Origin: Tomitella gaofuii
GTDB lineage: Bacteria > Actinomycetota > Actinomycetes > Mycobacteriales > Mycobacteriaceae
Reading direction: 5' to 3'
Assembly: GCF_014126825.1 (NCBI RefSeq)
Contig: NZ_CP059900.1
Span: forward strand, 620,001-684,000
Length of the DNA: 64,000 bases
Positions within the stretch are counted from its first letter, which is position 1, and each line of letters starts with the position of its first letter. Made by a program: the position numbers and the translations under genes. Shown one piece after another: positions 44,954 to 53,743 of this stretch. The notes below the pieces were generated by a model. The model worked only from the letters and a program-made list of their open reading frames with translations. It was not told where the DNA came from and did no database searches.

Positions 44954-46579
44954 TCACTTCTGGATCCAGGTGTTGCCCAGCAGCATGATGCCGTCGTTGC
45001 TGGGCATCGCGCCGTACACGTTCGGCTTCCAGGCGACGAAGTTCGCGCCCCAGCCGAGGCTCAGGAACGGCACGTCGTCGTGGATCTTCTGCTCGATCGC
45101 CTGCAGCGCGGCCTTCTCGGCGTCGTCGGTGGTGGCGTGCTGCGCGGTGTCGAGGAGCTTGTCCATCTCGGGGTTGTCGTAGCCGAGGATGTTGTTGGAC
45201 GAGTCGCTGCGCAGCGCGGAGTCCAGGCGCATGAACGGCACCGCGTCCGAGATGCTGTACGAGCCGTAGGTCAGGTCGAAGTCGTGGTCGACGTAGAGAC
45301 GCTTGACCATGTCGGTGATCGTGGCGGTGTACTGGACGTCCACGTTGAAGCCCACCGCGTTGAGCATCGCCTGGGTGGAGGTGGCGATGGCCTGCGAGAC
45401 GGGGTTGTTCACCGTGACGTAGGTGATGTTGCCGTCGAACCCGTTCGCCTTGGCGGCGTCGACGAGCTGCTTGGCCTGCGCGGTGTCCTGCGTGAACGCG
45501 GGCACGTCGTTGTGCCACTTGGACCACTCGGCGAAGATCTTGGTGGTCGGGTGTGCGTCGCCGCTGAAGGCCCGCTGGTTGATCACGTCGGGGTCCATGG
45601 CCAGCGCGATGGCCTTGCGGATGTTCGGATCCGCGCCCGGGTGGCCCTCACGGTTGTTGATCTGCAGCACATCGGCCACGTTGAGCGGCTCGTAGTAGCC
45701 GGGGTACTTGTCCGTCGCATTGGCGACCCACTCGGCGGAGCGCAGGAACGTCATCTGGACGCCGCCGGAGTCCATCGCCTGGATGCGCGGCTGGCCGCCG
45801 GCGATGTTGACGAACTTGAGGCTGTCCAGGTACGGCTTGCCGTCCCAGTAGTCCTCGCGCGGCGTGAGCTCGAGCGACTCGGCCGGCGCGAAGTTGGCGA
45901 CGGTGTACGGCCCGGCGCCGATGGGCTTGAAGTTGTTCGGGTCCGCGTAGGCGGCGGGGGCGAGGATCATGCCGTAGCCGAAGGTGAGGACCGCGGGGAA
46001 CTCCCTCCACGGCGCGTTGAGGGTGACCGTGACGGTCTGCGGGTCGGTGGCCTCGATGCTCTTGACGCCGGCCTGGAACTGCTGGCTGTTGGCGCCGCGG
46101 TTCTTCGTGAACCGGTTCATGCTGTCGACGACGGCCTGGGCGTCGAGCGGGGTGCCGTCGGAGAAGGTCACACCCTCGCGCAGGCCGATGGTCCAGGTGA
46201 GGTGGTCGTCGCTTTCGGTGAGCGACTTCGCGAGCTGCGGCACGTACTGCTGCTTGTCGGCGTCGTAGCGCACGAGCAGGTCGTAGATGTTGGCCATCTC
46301 GGTGCCGCCGGTGGAGCCGGCGGGCTGGGTCTTGGTGGGGTCCAGGCTCGACGGCATCGAATAGCCGGCGAAGCTCAGCGTGCCGCCGCTGACCGGCTGG
46401 CCGGGCTCGGCCTGGTCGCCGATGACGCCGGCTTTGGTGATCTGCGCGCCCTCACTGCCGCCGGATCCGCCGGAACCCGATCCGCCGCCATTGCTGGCGC
46501 AACCGGCGAGCAGCGCGGTGCTGGCGAGCATCGCGGCGGCGGCCACTCCTATCCTTCTGGCCCGAATCGTGCGTGCCAT
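44954..46579 (-). CDS. ABC transporter solute-binding lipoprotein, family 5 (copy 1)
   Basis: A 541-residue SBP_bac_5-type lipoprotein. The signal ends in the lipobox LLAGC, and a Gly/Ser linker precedes the binding domain. Family 5 members bind oligopeptides, opines, nickel or sugars for an ABC importer. The family motif region is MANIYDLLVRYDADKQQYVPQLAKSL. No permease or ATPase gene is in the window, so it is an orphan. ATG at 46579 has GGGAGGA upstream. It is almost identical in its N-terminal half to the next gene, with a stretch of about 610 bp that differs at only three positions I can see. Confidence 0.9.
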   Translation of the reverse strand: MARTIRARRIGVAAAAMLASTALLAGCASNGGGSGSGGSGGSEGAQITKAGVIGDQAEPGQPVSGGTLSFAGYSMPSSLDPTKTQPAGSTGGTEMANIYDLLVRYDADKQQYVPQLAKSLTESDDHLTWTIGLREGVTFSDGTPLDAQAVVDSMNRFTKNRGANSQQFQAGVKSIEATDPQTVTVTLNAPWREFPAVLTFGYGMILAPAAYADPNNFKPIGAGPYTVANFAPAESLELTPREDYWDGKPYLDSLKFVNIAGGQPRIQAMDSGGVQMTFLRSAEWVANATDKYPGYYEPLNVADVLQINNREGHPGADPNIRKAIALAMDPDVINQRAFSGDAHPTTKIFAEWSKWHNDVPAFTQDTAQAKQLVDAAKANGFDGNITYVTVNNPVSQAIATSTQAMLNAVGFNVDVQYTATITDMVKRLYVDHDFDLTYGSYSISDAVPFMRLDSALRSDSSNNILGYDNPEMDKLLDTAQHATTDDAEKAALQAIEQKIHDDVPFLSLGWGANFVAWKPNVYGAMPSNDGIMLLGNTWIQK

Positions 46580-46777
46580 GGGTTCCTCCCGATCGCCTGA
46601 AACTTCGACGGACGTGTCGACCGTCTCCGATGTCACAGTCTGTGACGAGGTGCACAGCGATACGGGTCGGGTCCCACTGGCCGGGAATTGTCTGTCGACG
46701 ACGCACGCCGGCGTGGCGACGGGGGGTTTCCCGATCGCCACGCCGGCGGAGGCGACTGCTGCGCGGTCAGCGTGGTG

Positions 46778-48406
46778 TCACTTTTTGATCCAGGTGTTGC
46801 CCAGCAGCATGATGCCGTCGTTGCTGGGCATCGCGCCGTACACGTTCGGCTTCCAGGCGACGAAGTTCGCGCCCCAGCCGAGGCTCACGAACGGCACATC
46901 GTCGTGGATCTTCTGCTCGATCGCCTTCAGCGCCGCCTTTTCCGCGTCCTCGGTGGTGGCGTGCTGCGCGGTGTCGAGCAGCTTGTCCATCTCGGGGCTG
47001 TCGTAGCCGAGGATGTTGTTGGACGAGTCGCTGCGCAGCGCGGAGTCCAGGCGCATGAACGGCACCGCGTCGGAAATGCTGTACGACGAGTAGGTGATGC
47101 CGAAGTCGTGGTCGACGTAGAGGCGCTTGACCATGTCGGTGATCGTGGCGGTGTACTGGACGTCCACGTTGAAGCCCACCGCGTTGAGCATCGCCTGGGT
47201 GGAGGTGGCGATGGCCTGCGAGACGGGGCTGTTGACGCTCACGTAGGTGAGGTTGCCGTCGAACCCGCCCGCCTTGGCGGCGTCGACGAGCTGCTTGGCC
47301 TGCGCGGTGTCCTGCGTGAACGCGGGCACGTCGTTGTGCCACTTGGACCACTCGGCGAAGATCTTGGTGGTCGGGTGGCCGTCGCCGCCGAAGGCCCGCT
47401 GGTTGATCACGTCGGGGTCCAGAGCCAGCGCGATGGCCTTGCGGATGTTCGGATCCGCGCCCGGGTGGCCCTCACGGTTGTTGATCTGCAGGACGTCGTT
47501 GACGTTCAGCGGTTCGTAGAAGCCCGGGTACTTCGCCTCGGCGGCGCTCACCCACTCCGGCGAACGCAGGAACGTCATCTGGACGCCGCCGGAGTCCATC
47601 GCCTGGATGCGCGGCTGGCCGCCGGCGATGTTGACGAACTTGAGGCTGTCCAGGTACGGCTTGCCGTCCCAGTAGTCCTCGCGCGGCGTGAGCTCGAGCG
47701 ACTCGGCCGGCGCGAAGTTGGCGACGGTGTACGGCCCGGCGCCGATGGGCTTGAAGTTGTTCGGGTCCGCGTAGGCGGCGGGGGCGAGGATCATGCCGTA
47801 GCCGAAGGTGAGGACCGCGGGGAACTCCCTCCACGGCGCGTTGAGGGTGACCGTGACGGTCTGCGGGTCGGTGGCCTCGATGCTCTTGACGCCGGCCTGG
47901 AACTGTTGGCTGTTGGCGCCGCGGTTCTTCGTGAACCGGTTCATGCTGTCGACGACGGCCTGGGCGTCGAGCGGGGTGCCGTCGGAGAAGGTCACGCCGT
48001 CGCGCAGGCCGATGGTCCAGGTGAGGTGGTCGTCGCTTTCGGTGAGCGACTTCGCGAGCTGCGGCACGTACTGCTGCTTGTCGGCGTCGTAGCGCACGAG
48101 CAGGTCGTAGATGTTGGCCATCTCGGTGCCGCCGGTGGAGCCGGCGGGCTGGGTCTTGGTGGGGTCCAGGCTCGACGGCATCGAGAACCCGGCGAAGCTC
48201 AGCGTGCCGCCGCTGACCGGTTCGCCCGCCTCCGGCTGATCGCCGATCACACCGGCCTTCGTGATGTCGCCGGAGCCGCCTCCGGAGCTTGATCCCTCGC
48301 CTCCGGACCCGGAGTCACCGCTGCTGGAACAGCCGGCGAGCAGCGCGGCGCTGGCGAACAGTGCCACTGCCACGGTGCCGAGCCTTCTCCGCCTTGATTG
48401 AGCCAT
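46778..48406 (-). CDS. ABC transporter solute-binding lipoprotein, family 5 (copy 2)
   Basis: A 542-residue paralogue of the preceding protein, in tandem on the same strand with 198 bp between them. It has its own lipobox (LLAGC) and a Ser/Gly linker, and GGAAGG before the ATG at 48406. The mature domains align without gaps over most of their length. Clear differences lie at PEWVSAAEAKYPGFYEPLNVNDV against AEWVANATDKYPGYYEPLNVADV, and near residues 390-410, which may face the ligand. The signal peptides and 5' regions are unrelated, so the two may be separately regulated. Confidence 0.9.
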   Translation of the reverse strand: MAQSRRRRLGTVAVALFASAALLAGCSSSGDSGSGGEGSSSGGGSGDITKAGVIGDQPEAGEPVSGGTLSFAGFSMPSSLDPTKTQPAGSTGGTEMANIYDLLVRYDADKQQYVPQLAKSLTESDDHLTWTIGLRDGVTFSDGTPLDAQAVVDSMNRFTKNRGANSQQFQAGVKSIEATDPQTVTVTLNAPWREFPAVLTFGYGMILAPAAYADPNNFKPIGAGPYTVANFAPAESLELTPREDYWDGKPYLDSLKFVNIAGGQPRIQAMDSGGVQMTFLRSPEWVSAAEAKYPGFYEPLNVNDVLQINNREGHPGADPNIRKAIALALDPDVINQRAFGGDGHPTTKIFAEWSKWHNDVPAFTQDTAQAKQLVDAAKAGGFDGNLTYVSVNSPVSQAIATSTQAMLNAVGFNVDVQYTATITDMVKRLYVDHDFGITYSSYSISDAVPFMRLDSALRSDSSNNILGYDSPEMDKLLDTAQHATTEDAEKAALKAIEQKIHDDVPFVSLGWGANFVAWKPNVYGAMPSNDGIMLLGNTWIKK

Positions 48407-48543
48407 CGACTTCCTTCCGGTTCCGCCGCAGGAGCATCCACAGACCCCGGCCTGAATGCCCCGCAGCATTGAATTCGATGGAGTGATTTATAGCACAGAC
48501 GAGCGACATTGTGGACCGCATCTCGTCTGTTGGAGATGCGGAA

Positions 48544-48576
48544 AAGGGGCGTACGAGTACGACTCGTACGCCCCTT
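48544..48576 (-). terminator. Terminator after the DEAD-box helicase gene
   Basis: A 15-bp stem (48544-48558 with 48562-48576) with a 3-nt loop is followed on the minus strand by TTTC. A second hairpin (CCGCATCTC at 48516-48524 with GAGATGCGG at 48533-48541) lies just beyond it, before the solute-binding-protein promoter. Confidence 0.8.
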
Positions 48577-48612
48577 GTCGCGGGGACGGGCCCACCGGGG
48601 GCCCAATCCTTC

Positions 48613-50133
48613 TCAGCCCTGCGGCCTGCCGGATGCGCGGGTGGCCCGGCGTCGGCCCTGTCCCTGGCGGGACGGACCCTGCCCCTGCCTGGAGGGACTC
48701 TGCCCCTGGCGAGGTCGACCCTGCCCCTGGCGGGCGGCGGTCTGCTCCCCGCTGCGCCCTGCACCGCCGCGCGCGGTCCGGGCGCTGGCTCCTCGGCCAC
48801 TCGTGGACCGGGCGCCGCTGCGCCGGCGGCCTCCGGGGCGGCTCCCGGCGGCCCGGCCTGCCGAGGAGTTCTGCGCCGGATTCTGCGGCGCGACGGGTGC
48901 CGCCGGTTCACGGTACGGCGCGACCTCGCCGACGAGTTCCACGACGGCGGCGGACGAGGCGCTCACCGGCTGCGGCTTCGCCGTGATGCGGGCCTTCCGG
49001 AGGAGCTGCGCGACGTCGCGGCGCTGCTCGGGGAGCACGACCGTGACCACATCGCCGCTGTGGCCCGCGCGGGCGGTGCGGCCTGAGCGGTGCAGGTACG
49101 CCTTGTGTTCCGCCGGCGGGTCGACGTGGACCACCAGCTCGACCTCGTCCACGTGCACTCCGCGTGCGGCGATGTCCGTGGCGACGAGGACCCGCACGTC
49201 GCCCGTCGTGAATGCGGCGAGGTTGCGGTCGCGTGCGTTCTGCGAGAGGTTGCCGTGCAGGTCGACGGCCGGGACGCCGGAGGCGGTGAGTTGCTTGGCC
49301 AGCTTCTTGGCCTGGTGCTTGGTGCGCAGGAACAGGATTCGGCGCCCTGTGCCCGAGGCGAGGTACCGCACCAGTTCCTTCTTGGCGTCGGCTCCGGCGA
49401 CCTCGTAGACGTGGTGGGTCATCGCGACGACGGGCGACTCGGCGGGGTCCACCGAGTGGTGCGTGGGCTTGTGCATGAACCGCTTGACCAGCTTGTCCAC
49501 GCCGTTGTCGAGGGTGGCGGAGAACAACAGGCGCTGCCCGGAGGGATCGGTGGCCGAGAGGATCCGCGTGACGCCGGGGAGGAAGCCGAGGTCTGCCATG
49601 TGGTCGGCCTCGTCGAGGACGCTGATCTCGACGGAGCCCAGATTGACGTGGCCCTGCCGCATCAGATCCTCGAGGCGCCCGGGGCAGGCGACGACGATGT
49701 CGACCCCGGAGCGCAGTGCGTCGACCTGGCGGCCCTGTTTGACCCCGCCGAAGATCGTCGTGACGCGCAGGCCCGCGGCGGAGGCGAGCGGTTGCAGCGT
49801 GTCGGTGATCTGGGTGGCCAGCTCCCGGGTGGGCGCCAGGATGAGGCCGCGGGGCCGGCCCGGCTTCGTGCGGGTGCCGCCGAGCGCCAACCGCGCGGCC
49901 ATCGGGATGGAGAAGGCGAGGGTCTTGCCGCTGCCGGTCTTGCCGCGCCCCAGCACGTCTCGGCCGGCGAGGGTGTCGGGGAGCGTGTCCGTCTGGATGG
50001 GGAACGGACTCGTGATCCCGGCGGCGGTGAGGGCGTCGACGAGTGCCGCGGGCACGCCGAGGGCGGCGAAGGACTGCGGCGGGGCGCCCGCGGAGTCCTC
50101 CCGCGCAACTGCGGGTGCGGTGGTGACGGTCAT
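48613..50133 (-). CDS. DEAD-box RNA helicase (RhlE-like)
   Basis: A 506-residue ATP-dependent RNA helicase. Motifs run in order: Q motif FAALGVPAALVDALTAAGITSPFPIQ, GKTGSGKT (I), APTRELA (Ia), VACPGRLED, VLDEADHMAD (II, DEAD), FSATL (III), ATDIAARGVHV (V) and HRSGRTARAG (VI). After residue 400 a disordered basic tail contains repeats of RQGQG-type units, suited to RNA binding or phase separation. The 5' leader is long (about 285 nt if the TAGACT at 50433-50428 is the -10), and a cold-shock gene lies divergently, both consistent with a cold-stress helicase. Confidence 0.92.
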   Translation of the reverse strand: MTVTTAPAVAREDSAGAPPQSFAALGVPAALVDALTAAGITSPFPIQTDTLPDTLAGRDVLGRGKTGSGKTLAFSIPMAARLALGGTRTKPGRPRGLILAPTRELATQITDTLQPLASAAGLRVTTIFGGVKQGRQVDALRSGVDIVVACPGRLEDLMRQGHVNLGSVEISVLDEADHMADLGFLPGVTRILSATDPSGQRLLFSATLDNGVDKLVKRFMHKPTHHSVDPAESPVVAMTHHVYEVAGADAKKELVRYLASGTGRRILFLRTKHQAKKLAKQLTASGVPAVDLHGNLSQNARDRNLAAFTTGDVRVLVATDIAARGVHVDEVELVVHVDPPAEHKAYLHRSGRTARAGHSGDVVTVVLPEQRRDVAQLLRKARITAKPQPVSASSAAVVELVGEVAPYREPAAPVAPQNPAQNSSAGRAAGSRPGGRRRSGARSTSGRGASARTARGGAGRSGEQTAARQGQGRPRQGQSPSRQGQGPSRQGQGRRRATRASGRPQG

Positions 50134-50787
50134 GGATAGGCCTGCCTTTCACTGGCATTCGGGCGCACGGCAGGTGGATGCGCCCGCCGTGGAAGGGCGG
50201 GCCTCGATGCACCGTGCGCTGGGGCGAGATCGCCTGGAGGCGAAATCGATCGCCGCGAGAACCGCTGGTGCCGGAGTGAGCACTGTCGATCAGGTTCCGG
50301 CGGCAGTGCAGCGACCGGCCCGTGGGTCCGGAAGGCGGCTGGCGATCGCCGGAGTGAAAGAGCATTCCACGACGTATCCGGCGGGACTGCGCCTCTGCGG
50401 GCGCCCGCGTCCGCGCCGGGCATTGACAGTCTAGCGGTTCGCCGCAGCACGGGCCGACTGCCGACGACGCGGGCAGCGCCGCCGATCAGCAGCGGAAAGG
50501 GCAGGTCAGGCGGGGCGTGGGGGGCGGCGTTCCGGGTGGGCGGTGGGCGCCCTCGTGGTGAAGATCACGGGTGTGTGCAAACCGGGGTCGCGCAATCGTG
50601 TCGCAACCGCGGAGGATGTGGTTAACTTGGAGACGGTCGCCGTGTTTGTGTATGTGTTTCCACGCTCGCACATTTTTCAAGGGCGTGATGGATTTCCTCT
50701 TGTGGAGCCGTCAACATCGCCGTGTGACACCGGCCCTGGGGTTCGATGGACGAGCCTCAGACGTGGACACTGTAAGAGGAGTAAGGC
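50134..50787. promoter_or_regulatory. Divergent non-coding region with long 5' leaders (helicase / csp)
   Basis: No gene was found in these 654 bases. On the minus strand TAGACT at 50433-50428 is a plausible -10 for the helicase. On the plus strand the 200 bases before csp are noticeably AT-richer (stretches such as TGTTTGTGTATGTGTTTCC and CATTTTTCAAGGG) and end in GAGGAG before the csp ATG. Long leaders that fold differently in the cold are known for cspA and csdA of enteric bacteria; the same is inferred here. Confidence 0.45.
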
Positions 50788-50991
50788 ATGGCAGAAGGCA
50801 CTGTGAAGTGGTTCAACGCTGAAAAGGGCTTTGGTTTCATCGCCCCCGACGACGGCACCGCCGACGTGTTCGTCCACTACTCGGAGATCCAGACCAGCGG
50901 TTTCCGCAGCCTGGACGAGAACCAGCGTGTGAGCTTCGAGGTGGGTCAGGGCCAGAAGGGCCCGCAGGCCACCGGCGTCACCCCGCTCTGA
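50788..50991 (+). CDS. Cold shock protein (CspA family)
   Basis: A 67-residue single cold-shock domain. RNP1 (KGFGFIAP) and RNP2 (DVFVHYSEI) are exact, and the protein starts [15 protein letters not shown]. It binds single-stranded RNA and DNA and acts as an RNA chaperone. GAGGAG lies 8 nt before the ATG. A long AT-rich leader precedes it, and a terminator hairpin follows at 51081. Confidence 0.96.
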   Translation: MAEGTVKWFNAEKGFGFIAPDDGTADVFVHYSEIQTSGFRSLDENQRVSFEVGQGQKGPQATGVTPL

Positions 50992-51080
50992 GGGCAGGTG
51001 CCAGCAGGACCCACGGCCGCGTGAGCGGCCGCCGGGAGGACGAGCTTCCGTTCCACCGCTAAGGTGAACGAGTTCGGAGC

Positions 51081-51116
51081 GAAGGCCCCCACTCCAACGA
51101 TGGAGTGGGGGCTTTC
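51081..51116. terminator. Bidirectional terminator after csp
   Basis: GAAGGCCCCCACTCCA (51081-51096) pairs with 51101-51116 over the loop ACGA, with one G-T pair. A TTTC run ends the plus strand arm. It separates csp from the convergent sulfatase gene. Confidence 0.85.
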
Positions 51117-51144
51117 GTGACGTCCGGGGCCCGGCAGCCGGCGG

Positions 51145-53556
51145 CTACTGCGTGGCCGCGCCCATCCGCCGGATCGCATCCAGCATGACCGCCGGTGCGT
51201 CCGGCGCGTGGTCGCCCGGGCGGTAGACGATCTGCTGCCACGGCCCGGTGTACGGGAACATGCCGCGGCGACGGTAGAGCTCCCAGGAGACGGGGGAGCG
51301 GTGCATCGTGCCCGCGCTCAGCCCGCTGAACGGCACCAGCCACGAGAGCTGCTGCATTGCGACCGCCTCGCGCACGACGGTGTCGTCGATGGCGAGCGCT
51401 GCGATCCACCGATGCTTGCCGGGCGCCTCGACCCGCAGACTGATGCGGCGGGAGCCGGTGGGCACGGGTGCAGGCTCGGCCGTGATGGTCCGTCCCCACG
51501 CGTTCTGCTCGAGGTGCACGAGGCCGTGCTCGATGTAGAGGACGTACCCCGCCTCCTGCCCTCCATGGGCGACGAGCACACCCTCGTCGCCCTGGCGGTA
51601 ACCCCCGGCGTCCCCGGGCCCGTCGCCCAGCTCGATGTCGACTGTGAACGAGCGGCCGTCGATCAGCTGCGAGGCCCGGAACCGTTCCAGCGGAGGGGTC
51701 TCGGGCAGCAGGACGGTCTCGCAGGCCAAGCGCTCCTCTGCGGGGTCGCGCTGCAGGAAGTGCAAGGGGCTGCCGTTGGACATGGGATGGACCATGTTGG
51801 CGGCGGCCGCGTCCTCCCAACGCGAGACGAGATCCGCGACGGTGCCGGGGTGCTCGCCTGCCACGTCGTCGAGCTGGACCGGGTCCCGCTCCACCGCGTA
51901 GAGCGCCCACGTGTCGTCGGCGAAGGGCGTCAGCGGCGTGCGCTGTGCGACGGCCTCGTATTCGCCTGCGTAGTAGGCGCGTTCACCGAGGCATTCGTAG
52001 TATTGGTCGCCGTGTGCCCCCGGTGCGTCACCATCGCGCAGGGCCTGCACCATGGACGTGCCGTCGAGCGGGCGTGCCGTGGCGCCGCCCCTGGTGGTGG
52101 GCACCCGCACCCCCGCGAGCTCCGCGAGCGTCGGCAGCAGGTCGGTCACGTGCGCGTACTGGTGCCGGACGGCCCCGCGCCCGGAGTTCTCCTCGCCGAG
52201 TCCGCCGAGCCCGGCCGGCCAGGACATGACGAACGAGACCTGGTGCCCTCCGCGATAGGTGCTGAACTTGTGCCGCCGGAACGGGGTGTTGGCCACTGTG
52301 GCCCACGCGGTGGAGTACTGCGGCCACGTCGTGGGGCCGCCGAGGTCGTCGACCCGGCCGATCTCCTCAGCGACCCGCTCGTCGGTGGTCGGCGAGTGGG
52401 TGCGGTCGAGGTTGGAGAGGTGGTTGACGATCCCGACGTCTCCGCCTCCGCCGCCGGAGGCGCCGTTGTCCGAGAGGAAGACGAACAGGGTGTTCTCCAG
52501 GCGCCCGAGCCTGCGCTGGATGTCGCGGATCCGGCCCACCGATTCGTCGATGCTCACGATCATCGCCGCGTAGTTCTCCATGTGGCGGGCGGCGAGGCGC
52601 CTGCCGTCGTCGGAGAGCGAGTCCCACGCGGGCACGTCGGGGCCGGTCTCGTCGTCGAGCGGCGCGGTGCCGACGCCGGCCGGCACCACCCCGAGCACGT
52701 CCTGGCGCTGCCGGCGCTCCGCGCGGATCCGTTCCCACCCGGCGTCGTACCGCCCGCGGAAACGGTCGGCGGCGCCGGCCTTGATGTGCATCGGCGTGTG
52801 CACCGCGGCGTGGGCGAAGTACATCATCAGCGGCTTGCCCGGGTCCGAGGCGTGCGATTCGGCGATCATGCCCACCGCCCGGTCTGTGAGGTCGTCCGTG
52901 AGGTAATACCCTTCGGGGTACTCGGTGACGTGGACCGGGCTGTTGCCCTCGTACAGCTGGGCGGGGGCGTGCAGATTGGCCTGCGCCTCGAGGAAGCCGT
53001 AGTACTGGTCGAAGCCGCGCTGCAGCGGCCAGGAGTTCCGATCTCCGGCGGCGTGCATGTCCTGCTCGCGGCACAGGTGCCACTTGCCGATGGCCATCGT
53101 CGCGTACCCGGCGTCGCGGAACGCCTCGGCGATGGTCGGCTGGTGGGCGGGCAGCTCGGCCGCGTAGCCGGGGAACCCGTCGTCGACGTTCGCGACCGCG
53201 CCCATCCCGACCGCGTGCGAGTTGCACCCGGTGAGCAGCGACGCCCGGGTGGGCGAGCATGTGGGGGTGACGTGGAAGTCGGTCAGCCGGGCGCCCTCCG
53301 CGGCCACCGCGTCGAGGTGCGGCGTGGGGATCTCCGAGCCGAACGGGCCGATGTCCGAGTAGCCCATGTCGTCGACGAGCATGAAGATGACGTCGGGCGC
53401 ATCTGCGCCGGGGCGGGGTTTCCGCGGCCAGGACGGGGTGGCGGCGGGGAGGCTTTCGGTCACGATGCCCGTGAAGCCGCGCGGGGAAGGGAGAGAGGGC
53501 TCGCCGGGACTCCCCGTGGTGCAGGAAGGGCCGGGACGGCCGATGTCGTCAGTCAT
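51145..53556 (-). CDS. Arylsulfatase (formylglycine-dependent), second copy
   Basis: An 803-residue sulfatase. FMLVDDMGYSDIG carries the metal Asp pair, TPTCSPTRASLLTGCNSH the formylglycine site, AIGKWHL and FVFLSDNGASGGGG further active-site residues. Its C-terminal domain resembles that of the sulfatase at 42.5 kb (GxVLVAHGG..., VAMQQLSWLVPFSG), but the two are diverged. It depends on an FGE such as the one at 40.8 kb. No signal peptide is visible. ATG at 53556 follows TATCGT by 7 nt, so a leaderless start is favoured over GTG at 53574. The symporter unit lies immediately upstream on the same strand. Confidence 0.9.
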   Translation of the reverse strand: MTDDIGRPGPSCTTGSPGEPSLPSPRGFTGIVTESLPAATPSWPRKPRPGADAPDVIFMLVDDMGYSDIGPFGSEIPTPHLDAVAAEGARLTDFHVTPTCSPTRASLLTGCNSHAVGMGAVANVDDGFPGYAAELPAHQPTIAEAFRDAGYATMAIGKWHLCREQDMHAAGDRNSWPLQRGFDQYYGFLEAQANLHAPAQLYEGNSPVHVTEYPEGYYLTDDLTDRAVGMIAESHASDPGKPLMMYFAHAAVHTPMHIKAGAADRFRGRYDAGWERIRAERRQRQDVLGVVPAGVGTAPLDDETGPDVPAWDSLSDDGRRLAARHMENYAAMIVSIDESVGRIRDIQRRLGRLENTLFVFLSDNGASGGGGGDVGIVNHLSNLDRTHSPTTDERVAEEIGRVDDLGGPTTWPQYSTAWATVANTPFRRHKFSTYRGGHQVSFVMSWPAGLGGLGEENSGRGAVRHQYAHVTDLLPTLAELAGVRVPTTRGGATARPLDGTSMVQALRDGDAPGAHGDQYYECLGERAYYAGEYEAVAQRTPLTPFADDTWALYAVERDPVQLDDVAGEHPGTVADLVSRWEDAAAANMVHPMSNGSPLHFLQRDPAEERLACETVLLPETPPLERFRASQLIDGRSFTVDIELGDGPGDAGGYRQGDEGVLVAHGGQEAGYVLYIEHGLVHLEQNAWGRTITAEPAPVPTGSRRISLRVEAPGKHRWIAALAIDDTVVREAVAMQQLSWLVPFSGLSAGTMHRSPVSWELYRRRGMFPYTGPWQQIVYRPGDHAPDAPAVMLDAIRRMGAATQ

Positions 53557-53615
53557 CTGCGTGACGATAGTCACCGGCCGTCCGGGCCCGAGGCGGCGTT
53601 CTGTCCACCGGGATG

Positions 53616-53735
53616 TCAGACGAACGGCACCCCGTCACGCTTGGCCTGCACGATGTCCTTGACCACGCCGACAGTGAGCATCACCAGGACGACGGCAGCC
53701 ATCGCAGGCCACATCAGGATGTAGATCGTCATCAT
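53616..53735 (-). CDS. 39-residue membrane microprotein next to a symporter
   Basis: This very small frame encodes MMTIYILMWP, one hydrophobic helix (AMAAVVLVMLTVGVV) and a short charged tail, KDIVQAKRDGVPFV. The start lies 8 nt after the symporter stop. Similar one-helix proteins follow sodium:solute symporters in actinobacteria, where they are called putative transporter small subunits. The codon use and position make it a real gene in my view. Confidence 0.75.
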   Translation of the reverse strand: MMTIYILMWPAMAAVVLVMLTVGVVKDIVQAKRDGVPFV

Positions 53736-53743
53736 CACTGTGG

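Noticed and set aside
43655-46600. 981-codon plus-strand open frame across the sulfatase end, terminator and solute-binding-protein gene
   Set aside because: It crosses a 22-bp terminator stem and has shadow composition; the true genes are in other frames.
48456-48986. Plus-strand frame with a CWRCGKGAYEYD segment near the helicase terminator
   Set aside because: The Cys residues come from two terminator hairpins and the rest is antisense to the helicase tail repeats; there is no ribosome site.
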